Part shown: positions 57,520 through 64,000 of the stretch, in pieces
How the letters are laid out: each line of letters opens with the position of its first letter
Numbering within the stretch: the stretch's first letter is position 1
From: Polaribacter reichenbachii
GTDB taxonomy: Bacteria; Bacteroidota; Bacteroidia; Flavobacteriales; Flavobacteriaceae
Reading direction: 5' to 3'
NCBI RefSeq assembly: GCF_001975665.1
Contig: NZ_CP019419.1
Coordinates: forward strand, 3,703,501 to 3,767,500
DNA length: 64,000 nucleotides
Notes under the pieces: generated by a model
Told to the model about the DNA's origin: nothing
The model's database searches: none
Seen by the model: the letters and a program-made list of their open reading frames with translations, nothing else
Program-made: the position numbers and the translations under genes

Positions 57520-57795
57520 TTACTTTTCTCTTTTTTCGGGTACAGGATCATAACCACTTCCTCCCCAAGGATGACAACTAAAAATTCGCTTCAAAGATAA
57601 CCAACCTCCATAAAATAAACCGTGTTTTTGCAAAGCTTCTATGGTATAATGTGAACATGTTGGAGAATACCTACAAGTTGCTGGTGTGTAAGGTGATATT
57701 GCTGCTTGATAAAAACGAACTAATAAAATGAAGAAGCCCCCTAACCCCCAATGGGGGAATTTACGAGTTGTTTCTTTTTTTACTTTATTCTTCAT
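57520..57795 (-). CDS. yidD: membrane protein insertion efficiency factor YidD
   Basis: A 91-aa YidD protein that helps YidC/Sec insert membrane proteins. The core [40 protein letters not shown] and [13 protein letters not shown] is conserved. The N-terminus is odd: residues about 12-20 (KFPHWGLGG) are encoded by an interspersed C-rich palindrome (57736-57759) that is elsewhere non-coding, so the gene has absorbed a repeat. No other in-frame start exists after it. Confidence 0.93.
   Translation of the reverse strand: MKNKVKKETTRKFPHWGLGGFFILLVRFYQAAISPYTPATCRYSPTCSHYTIEALQKHGLFYGGWLSLKRIFSCHPWGGSGYDPVPEKREK
57736..57759. repeat. interspersed C-rich palindrome inside yidD
   Basis: GCCCCCTAACCCCCAATGGG followed by GGAA: the CCCCCAATGGGGG core is palindromic. 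It is similar in style to the element at 57848-57876 and to the C-rich repeats seen between genes in many Bacteroidota. Here it is translated as part of YidD. Confidence 0.6.
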
Positions 57796-57847
57796 TAATT
57801 TAAAATATCCTATATTTTTAAGTTCAATTTTTTATCAACCTTAGAAC

Positions 57848-57876
57848 TCCTTCCCTTTGGGAAGGTTGGGATGGGC
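57848..57876. repeat. interspersed GGGAAGG palindrome between yidD and cysS
   Basis: CCTTCCC-TTT-GGGAAGG followed by TTGGGATGGGC, a common short repeat of Bacteroidota genomes. It lies directly after the cysS stop on the minus strand and may act as a weak terminator. Confidence 0.55.
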
Positions 57877-57878
57877 TA

Positions 57879-59357
57879 TTAGTTTACCGAAAAAGTTGTG
57901 CCTTCTTTACCATCTTTTAATTGAATACCAAGTTCAATTAACTCGTCTCTAATTTGGTCTGATAAAGCCCAGTTTTTGTTTTCTCTGGCTTCTTTTCTTA
58001 GTTTTATTAACAACTCCACGACTCCTTTAACTTTCTCAGAATTATCTTTACTAGATTCGTTCATTAAACCTAAAACATCAAAAACAAAAGCGTTTAATGT
58101 TGATTTAAATTCTGCTAAATCATCTGCAGTTAAAGTTGCTTTCTTTTCTTTTATTTGATTGATTGCTTTTACGCCTTCAAATAAATTTGATATTAAAATA
58201 GGTGTATTAAAATCATCGTTCATTGCTGCATAACAATCTCTTTTCCATTGCTGTACATCAAAAGTAGATGATTTACCAGCTTCTATTTTGTCTAAATAAG
58301 AAACAGCTTCCATTAATTTAGCGTGTCCTTTTTCAGAAGCTTCTAAAGCATCACCAGAAAAATCTAGAATACTTCTATAATTGGCTTGCATATTAAAGAA
58401 ACGCACTACAGAAGCCGAAAATGCTTTTGGTAAAACATCATTTTCTCCTGTTAAAATTTCATTTGGTAAAATAAAATTCCCCGTAGATTTAGACATTCTT
58501 TGTCCGTTTAAAGAAAGCATATTTGTATGCATCCAATAATTTACTGGTTTTACACCAGAACAAGTTTGCGATTGAGCAATTTCACATTCATGATGTGGGA
58601 ATTTTAAATCCATTCCACCTCCATGAATATCAAAACTTTCGCCTAAATATTTTGTACTCATTACAGAACACTCTAAATGCCAACCAGGAAATCCATCACT
58701 CCAAGGAGAAGGCCAACGCATGATATGTTTTTCATCGGCTTTTTTCCAAAGTGCAAAATCTTGTGGATTTTTCTTATCAGATTGCCCGTCTAAAGTTCTA
58801 GTATTATTTAATAAGTCTTCTACTTTTCTACCAGAAAGAATTCCGTAGTTTTCTTTTTTATTGTACTCATGTACATCAAAATAAACAGAACCATTAATCT
58901 CGTAAGCAAAGCCTTTTTCTATGATTTCTTTAATCATTTCTATTTGCTCAACAATATGACCTGTTGCAGTTGGTTCTATACTAGGTGGTAAAAAATTGTA
59001 ATTTTTTAAAACATCATGAAAATCTACGGTGTAACGCTGCACAACTTCCATAGGTTCTATTTGCTCTAAACGTGCTTTTCTAGCAATTTTATCTTCGCCT
59101 TCATCAGCATCATTTTCTAAATGACCTGCATCTGTAATATTACGTACATAACGTACTTTATAACCTAAATGTAATAAATATCTGTATACAACATCAAAGA
59201 ACATAAAGGTTCTTACATTACCTAAATGTGCGTTGCTATACACTGTTGGTCCACAAACATACATACCTACATAACCTTCTGTTATGGGGTTAAAATCTTC
59301 TTTAGATTTTGATAACGAATTGTAAACTTTAAGCTGATTTTCTTTGTAGAGTTCCAT
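57879..59357 (-). CDS. cysS: cysteinyl-tRNA synthetase
   Basis: A 492-aa class I aminoacyl-tRNA synthetase that charges tRNA-Cys. The HIGH-type motif [15 protein letters not shown] lies near residues 36-50, the zinc/cysteine-binding MYVCGPTVY just before it, the second zinc-ligand region [13 protein letters not shown] and [19 protein letters not shown] in the middle, and KMSKS as RMSKSTGNF near 305. The C-terminal helical anticodon domain is complete. The length fits the family. It is essential and is a useful marker that this flank is core chromosome. Confidence 0.96.
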   Translation of the reverse strand: MELYKENQLKVYNSLSKSKEDFNPITEGYVGMYVCGPTVYSNAHLGNVRTFMFFDVVYRYLLHLGYKVRYVRNITDAGHLENDADEGEDKIARKARLEQIEPMEVVQRYTVDFHDVLKNYNFLPPSIEPTATGHIVEQIEMIKEIIEKGFAYEINGSVYFDVHEYNKKENYGILSGRKVEDLLNNTRTLDGQSDKKNPQDFALWKKADEKHIMRWPSPWSDGFPGWHLECSVMSTKYLGESFDIHGGGMDLKFPHHECEIAQSQTCSGVKPVNYWMHTNMLSLNGQRMSKSTGNFILPNEILTGENDVLPKAFSASVVRFFNMQANYRSILDFSGDALEASEKGHAKLMEAVSYLDKIEAGKSSTFDVQQWKRDCYAAMNDDFNTPILISNLFEGVKAINQIKEKKATLTADDLAEFKSTLNAFVFDVLGLMNESSKDNSEKVKGVVELLIKLRKEARENKNWALSDQIRDELIELGIQLKDGKEGTTFSVN

Positions 59358-59453
59358 TAAAAAAGTGACTATTTATAGGGTTCAAATATAGACACTTTAA
59401 GAAGAATAACGAAATGGAAATTGTTAGAAGTTTGGTAAAAATATTAAATCAAA

Positions 59454-60860
59454 TTACTTAATTAATATAGTACTATATTCAGAGTTTACTTCTAAAGAAT
59501 TTTTTTGCATACTGTTAATAATACCTGACTTAGTAATAAAAGTATCAGAAGAAAAAATCAACTTATTAAAATTATTTGACATATCATCTAATCTACTTTT
59601 AATCAAATCATAAGCAAGTGAAGTTTTTACTTTATTAAGATTAATAATTACATTAGAATGACTTGTATTTAAAATAAGTTCACCAAAATTTAAATCTAAT
59701 TCATTGATAAGTAACTCACCAAATTTATCAGAAATATCGGTATTTCTATCTATGACTTGAATTTCTACATTTGAAGAATTATTATTCAAAATTGAATTTT
59801 GAATAAAGGCTATTTTTGCATCTACAACGTTATTTAAAGATAAATCACTAGAAAACAAACCATTAATAATTACTTGAGAATAATCTATAGTTAATTCTCC
59901 CCCTTTTAAATTATTTGCAAAAAAAGAACCATATTTTACATTACCACAAGCAACTGTATTTGGTAATTTTACTTTACAATGACGTGTATTTAAATTAAAA
60001 GTGGCATCTTTTGGAACTTTAATTTCTAATCTTTTTTTAATATTTATTTTCTTACCATTAATAATTACATCTTCATCTTCTGAGTTAAAATGGAAATTCA
60101 TTTTTTTAAGTTCTTTTTTGGCTTTTTCTAATTGTTGACGAATTTCCTCCTTGTCAACTTTTTGAAATTCTTCTTTAACCTTCTTCAATTCAACTCTCAT
60201 CTTGGCTTTAGACTCTGCTAATTCTTTGCGCATTTTTTCTTTATCTAAAGTAAGTTTCTTTTTAAGCTTTTCGTATTCTTTGGTTTTCTTAAAAGCTTCC
60301 CATTCTTCTTTTGAGTTAATTTCTATGTTATGATCATCATCTTTCCATCTAAATTCGTATTTGCCATCTTTACCCATATTTTTATCTAAATCATCAAAAA
60401 TATTATCAAAATCTAGGTCTAAATCGAAGTCAAAATCAAAATCCATATCTGGTATTACAATTGTTTCAAATTCTGGTAAGTTGATTTCTGGCATTTCAAA
60501 ATCGAAATTCATATTATCAAAAAAAACAAAATCGTTTTTAAAATTAAAAGCATTACTACCTTTAGAGGTTATTTTTACTTTTTTAGAATTTCCTAAAGCT
60601 TCAAACTGCCAATCTTTAAAATATTTTTCAGCTTCTTCTTTAGATATTCCTTCAATTTCTATAAAAGCTTCTACTTGTACTTCATTTTTGTTCCAAATTG
60701 TTACATTAATATCTGTATTTGATGCATTTATAGCAACTTCTACATCTTTATTGGTTTTAAAATTTTCGGTAAACTTTTTATCAAACTTTTGTGCAAATGA
60801 GGTTCCTAAAAAACCAATGGCAATAAAAGTAATAATAGGTTTATATAATCTGTGTTTCAT
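59454..60860 (-). CDS. secreted coiled-coil/adhesin-type protein of the ECF operon
   Basis: A 468-aa exported protein with a signal peptide (ITFIAIGFLGTSFAQ). An N-terminal beta domain (VEVAINASNTDINVTIWNKN) precedes a highly acidic stretch (IPDMDFDFDFDLDLDFDNIF) and a long charged coiled coil (about residues 190-265). The C-terminal part is a beta-helix-like DUF4097-type region (LNTRHCKVKLPNTVACGNVK). Such proteins follow sigma/anti-sigma pairs in Flavobacteriia and may sense or cap envelope stress. It overlaps the anti-sigma gene by 20 bp, so it is co-translated. Confidence 0.75.
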   Translation of the reverse strand: MKHRLYKPIITFIAIGFLGTSFAQKFDKKFTENFKTNKDVEVAINASNTDINVTIWNKNEVQVEAFIEIEGISKEEAEKYFKDWQFEALGNSKKVKITSKGSNAFNFKNDFVFFDNMNFDFEMPEINLPEFETIVIPDMDFDFDFDLDLDFDNIFDDLDKNMGKDGKYEFRWKDDDHNIEINSKEEWEAFKKTKEYEKLKKKLTLDKEKMRKELAESKAKMRVELKKVKEEFQKVDKEEIRQQLEKAKKELKKMNFHFNSEDEDVIINGKKINIKKRLEIKVPKDATFNLNTRHCKVKLPNTVACGNVKYGSFFANNLKGGELTIDYSQVIINGLFSSDLSLNNVVDAKIAFIQNSILNNNSSNVEIQVIDRNTDISDKFGELLINELDLNFGELILNTSHSNVIINLNKVKTSLAYDLIKSRLDDMSNNFNKLIFSSDTFITKSGIINSMQKNSLEVNSEYSTILIK

Positions 60861-61404
60861 TTTGTGTAGTGTTTAAATTTTTGAGTTGTTTTAATTGCTT
60901 TTTTAAACGTTGTAAAAGCTGTAAGCGTAATTGTAAATTACGAACTAATGCATCTATAGTTGCGTCATTAACCCCATTTGTATTGAGCTCTTTGGTTAAT
61001 GATTTGTATTCTTGTGTTAATTCTGCAATCTTTAATAAATAGCCATCTACGATATCCTTATTTTCTTCGGACAAATCTAATTGACTAATTTCTAGATTAA
61101 TACTATTTACATAATAGGTTTCTATGGTATTAAATTCTGGTGATATATTACCTAAAGTTATCTCTTTCGTTTTATTTTTTGTCGGAATTTCTTCAACATT
61201 TTCTGATGGATAAAACTGAATACCTAAACTAACCAACAATAATATTGAAGCTGCTATTGATAACCATAAAAAAGGTTTGTTTTTAGGTTTTGTTTGATGT
61301 AATTCTTGCTGCAATAAAGCTTCAAACTTATTGCTATGTTTTTTTGATAATTCGATATTATCATCTTTGTAATCTTTTAATTTTTCTCTAATATCCTGCT
61401 GCAT
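60841..61404 (-). CDS. membrane anti-sigma-factor-like protein
   Basis: A 187-aa single-pass membrane protein: an N-terminal cytosolic part of about 45 residues (REKLKDYKDDNIELSKKHSN), one membrane helix (about 46-63, FLWLSIAASILLLVSLGIQF) and a periplasmic helical part with coiled coil. It overlaps the ECF sigma gene by 17 bp and the following gene by 20 bp. The place and topology are those of an anti-sigma factor; no canonical ZAS motif is visible, so the call rests on context. Confidence 0.72.
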   Translation of the reverse strand: MQQDIREKLKDYKDDNIELSKKHSNKFEALLQQELHQTKPKNKPFLWLSIAASILLLVSLGIQFYPSENVEEIPTKNKTKEITLGNISPEFNTIETYYVNSINLEISQLDLSEENKDIVDGYLLKIAELTQEYKSLTKELNTNGVNDATIDALVRNLQLRLQLLQRLKKQLKQLKNLNTTQNETQII

Positions 61405-61945
61405 AACTCGTGTTTTTTAATTGTTCTTTCAATAACTTTTTCCCTCTTAATAAATGAGTTCTAGACGTATTTTCTGTAATATTTAATACTTGCGAAATCT
61501 CTTGATGATCATAACCTTCTAACAAGTATAATGTTAAAACCAATCTGTATTTATCCTTTAAATTGTTTATTTTTTCTACAATAGCATCAATAGAAATATT
61601 GCATTCAACTTTCCAATCATCTTCATCCACTTTAGTGGTAACTTCTTCATTTATAGATACTAATTCTAATTTCTTTTTCTTTAAATAATCGATACTTTGA
61701 TTAATTACAATTCTTTTTAACCAAGCTCCAAAAGGGACTTCATTCTTATAACTATTTATATTTTTAAACGCCTTTATAAAGGCTTCTTGCATTACATCTT
61801 CTGCCACACATTTATCATTTACATATCTGTAAGATATAATAAACATTGCCTTACAATACAAATTATACAATTGCATTTGCGCTTTTGCATTATTGTCTTT
61901 GCATTGATCAATAATAGTTTGATGTACTTGTTTGGTTGATCTCAT
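61388..61945 (-). CDS. ECF-type RNA polymerase sigma factor
   Basis: A 185-aa sigma-70 family protein of the extracytoplasmic-function type. Region 2 contains YNLYCKAMFIISYRYVNDKC and EDVMQEAFIKAFKNINSY; the linker and region 4 contain LKDKYRLVLTLYLLEGYDHQEI, SQVLNITENTSRTHLLRGKK. It should direct RNA polymerase to stress or envelope genes and is probably held inactive by the membrane protein encoded next to it. It is the first gene of a three-gene overlapping operon. Confidence 0.92.
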   Translation of the reverse strand: MRSTKQVHQTIIDQCKDNNAKAQMQLYNLYCKAMFIISYRYVNDKCVAEDVMQEAFIKAFKNINSYKNEVPFGAWLKRIVINQSIDYLKKKKLELVSINEEVTTKVDEDDWKVECNISIDAIVEKINNLKDKYRLVLTLYLLEGYDHQEISQVLNITENTSRTHLLRGKKLLKEQLKNTSYAAGY

Positions 61946-62128
61946 TAATACTTTCTTGCCTTATAGACGATACTTTTTTTGTAGTGTTGCAAAAATTAAG
62001 AATAAACACAAAAAAATAAAATTTTCAATGAAACTCACTCAGATTTTGTTAGTAATTCTTTGTTCACTTGGTAAAAAACTTAGCTTCTTTCCTCTTATTT
62101 TCTTTAAATTTACATATTATGTTTTACA

Positions 62129-63196
62129 ATGGATAAAAAACAATCTGCTTTGCAAGAAAAAAAAGGAGTTTCTCAACCAGAAACTACCAATTCTATGAGT
62201 GCAGAAAAAATAAAACTGAATAGAGCCAAGCAAAACTCAGTTAATGAATTTGTTTCAAAAATTTTAGAAGGCGATATTCCTTTTTTAAGTAGGGCAATTA
62301 CTTTAGTAGAAAGTACAAATACTAAACATCAAAAAAAAGCAAATGAAATTCTTGAACGCTGTTTGCCTTACGCAAATAATTCTGTTAGAATAGGAATTAC
62401 TGGTGTGCCTGGAGTTGGAAAAAGTACATTTATAGAAGCTTATGGAAAGTTTTTAACCAATCAAGGGAAAAAAGTTGCTGTTTTGGCTGTAGACCCAAGT
62501 AGTTCTGTAAATAAAGGTGCTATTTTAGGTGATAAAACTAGAATGGAACAATTAGTGACAGATAAAAATGCTTTTATAAGACCTTCTGCTTCTGGTTCTT
62601 CTTTAGGTGGAGTTGCACAAAAAACAAGAGAAACTATTATTTTATGCGAAGCTGCTGGTTTTGATACTATTTTAATAGAAACTGTTGGTGTTGGGCAATC
62701 TGAAACTTTGGTACATTCTATGGTAGATTTCTTTTTACTTTTAAAATTATCTGGTGCAGGTAATGAATTACAAGGCATTAAACGTGGAATTATAGAAATG
62801 GCGGATGCAATTGTCATCAACAAAGCAGATGGTGACAATGAAAAAAATGCAAAAATTGCTAAAGTTGAGTTTAACAGAGCTTTACATTTATATCCTTTAA
62901 AAGAAAATAACTGGCAACCTAAAGTTTTAACTGCAAGCGCTTTAAACAAAATTAATATTGATAAAGTTGATGAAATGATTAACAGTTATATTTCTCTTAC
63001 CAAAGAAAACAATTATTTTAATCTAAAAAGAAAAACTCAGAATAAGTATTGGCTTTTAGCTACCATTGAGCAACAATTAAAAGACAATTTTTATAATAAT
63101 CCTGTTGTTAAAAAAGCACTTTCTGAAGAAATAGAAAATTTAGAAATAGGAAAAACAACTCCTTTTAATGCTGCTAAACGCTTACTAAATATGTAA
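62129..63196 (+). CDS. meaB: methylmalonyl-CoA mutase-associated GTPase MeaB
   Basis: A 355-aa G3E-family GTPase that protects and reactivates adenosylcobalamin-dependent methylmalonyl-CoA mutase. The P-loop GVPGVGKSTFIEAYGKFL lies near residues 91-108. The AVDPSSSVNKGAILGDKTRM segment, the Walker B ETVGVGQSE and the base-specific NKADG motif follow. The length is normal. No mutase gene lies in the window. It is preceded by a 183-bp AT-rich gap from the divergent ECF operon. Confidence 0.93.
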   Translation: MDKKQSALQEKKGVSQPETTNSMSAEKIKLNRAKQNSVNEFVSKILEGDIPFLSRAITLVESTNTKHQKKANEILERCLPYANNSVRIGITGVPGVGKSTFIEAYGKFLTNQGKKVAVLAVDPSSSVNKGAILGDKTRMEQLVTDKNAFIRPSASGSSLGGVAQKTRETIILCEAAGFDTILIETVGVGQSETLVHSMVDFFLLLKLSGAGNELQGIKRGIIEMADAIVINKADGDNEKNAKIAKVEFNRALHLYPLKENNWQPKVLTASALNKINIDKVDEMINSYISLTKENNYFNLKRKTQNKYWLLATIEQQLKDNFYNNPVVKKALSEEIENLEIGKTTPFNAAKRLLNM

Positions 63197-63282
63197 CTTT
63201 AAATGCTTTTTATTTTGAAACTTGATGCAAAAAATCAAAATACTAGATATTAAATAAAAAGATAATTCAAATTTTAAATGAG

Positions 63283-63999
63283 TTAAACTTCCAGATTTTG
63301 AGATACTATTTTCTTTATTTTTTCATTTAAAGATTTCATCGCATTATAACTTGTATGCTCTAACACAATAACCACTAAATTATCTTCTAAATAATTGGTT
63401 AAAGCAGTACTAAAACCATTCCATTTACCATAATGATAAATGTTATTTTCATTACTTCTATCCATTCTAAAACCAAAACCATAAGGTATTTTTCTACCGT
63501 AAATAGTTTCACCTTTTGAGTACATTAAGCTTAAAGATTCTTTAGAAAGTAGCTGCCCAGAGTTTAAGCCATATGTCCATTTAAACAAATCTTCTGGAGT
63601 AGAATACACATTTTTATCACCAACAATGGCATCATTTACAGTATTACCAATTTTTAGATGCCTCCAACCTTTGTACAAACGATAGCCTATTAGTTGATTT
63701 TCCCTAACTACATCATTCTTAAAACGATACACATATGTATTGTTCATTTCTAAAGGATCAAAAATATTTTTTTCAAGAAAATTGTTAAAAGAAATACCAG
63801 AAACTTTTTCTACTATTGAGGCCAAAACAAAATAACCAGTATTAGAATAATCGAAATTACGACCAGGTTTAAAAAATCGTTGTGCCTTAGAAGATGGTAA
63901 TAGTTGCATCAACTCTGTATTTGTTGGTGGTCTGTTTTGTGTCCATTCATGTTCTGCCACCCAAAAATATTTCGGCAAACCAGAAGTATGATTTAATAA
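63283..63999 (-). CDS. beta-lactamase-family serine hydrolase (partial)
   Basis: The C-terminal part of a class C beta-lactamase/DD-peptidase-like protein; the 5' end lies beyond the right edge. The visible part starts LLNHTSGLPKYFW, the usual sequence after the SxxK serine, then contains the YSN motif (FDYSNTGYFVLASIVEKVSG) and a HYGKWNGFS stretch near the place of the KTG/HxG motif. Such proteins are esterases or peptidases in Flavobacteriia and are rarely true beta-lactamases. The frame continues to base 63999 without a stop. Confidence 0.87.
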   Translation of the reverse strand, partial: LLNHTSGLPKYFWVAEHEWTQNRPPTNTELMQLLPSSKAQRFFKPGRNFDYSNTGYFVLASIVEKVSGISFNNFLEKNIFDPLEMNNTYVYRFKNDVVRENQLIGYRLYKGWRHLKIGNTVNDAIVGDKNVYSTPEDLFKWTYGLNSGQLLSKESLSLMYSKGETIYGRKIPYGFGFRMDRSNENNIYHYGKWNGFSTALTNYLEDNLVVIVLEHTSYNAMKSLNEKIKKIVSQNLEV

Positions 64000-64000
64000 A

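Noticed and set aside
1..64000. tRNA, rRNA, riboswitch, prophage or integrase genes
   Set aside because: Intergenic regions contain no cloverleaf or known riboswitch core. No phage structural genes and no tyrosine or serine recombinase were found among the proteins. The recombinase of the array must lie outside the window or be absent.

Overview
The window is AT-rich DNA of a member of the Bacteroidota, most likely a marine Flavobacteriaceae (Polaribacter/Tenacibaculum-like). Support for this: a CarboxypepD_reg-TonB receptor, DUF6787, HupE/DUF4198, MeaB and an ECF sigma/anti-sigma operon typical of the group, TAnnTTTG promoter boxes, few Shine-Dalgarno sequences and several TTG starts.

Layout. 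(1) 1-5600: a metal-homeostasis operon (TonB receptor, Fur-family regulator, isoprenylcysteine-methyltransferase-like protein, Zn/Cd-type P1B ATPase). (2) 5614-49118: a dense array of gene cassettes, all on the + strand. They are separated by 32 complete palindromic repeats, 130-134 bp in 29 cases and 197-198 bp in three. Every repeat begins with ...AAC and ends with GTT..., and all have the architecture of integron attC sites. The roughly 7 bases after GTT at the start of a cassette are the reverse complement of the bases before AAC at the end of the same cassette. This holds in 30 of 31 closed cassettes, so each cassette carries a private terminal barcode. No integrase is present in the window. 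(3) 49119-64000: ordinary chromosomal genes on both strands, after a broken half-site and a decayed IS110 transposase: Lrp regulator, hydroxyacid dehydrogenase, glyoxalase-like protein, flavodoxin-like protein, DUF4198-HupE, plsC, NUDIX, lgt, yidD, cysS, ECF sigma/anti-sigma, meaB and a beta-lactamase-like protein.

The cassettes are rich in defence and conflict genes: a 6.6 kb restriction-modification cassette (controller, two D12-class adenine methyltransferases, McrB-like NTPase, LlaJI-like nuclease); an Nmad2-like protein; a three-gene cassette of TIR-like (ThsB-type) protein, SLATT-type membrane protein and membrane-anchored TIR-like protein; a DUF6119-like protein; an exonuclease-BRCT protein; an AbiE toxin-antitoxin pair; two Fic proteins plus a third remnant; an Mrr-like nuclease; a TIR protein; a CdiI-like immunity protein beside a nuclease-like protein; a HaeIII-like restriction-modification cassette; and many small membrane, lipoprotein or immunity-like proteins. 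Most cassettes have no visible promoter and the first gene starts just downstream of the repeat. The AbiE, Fic and HaeIII-like cassettes have their own TAnnTTTG promoter boxes, three of them overlapped by inverted-repeat operators, as expected for addiction modules in a cassette array.

Two identical IS3-family copies (41016-42431 and 47504-48919) sit in the only two cassettes whose end barcodes disagree, which suggests IS-associated loss of cassettes. The most notable candidates are the barcoded array itself, with covarying stems and a fixed A-C mismatch in the terminal pairing, and the TIR-SLATT-TIR cassette as a possible Thoeris-like system with a SLATT membrane effector.
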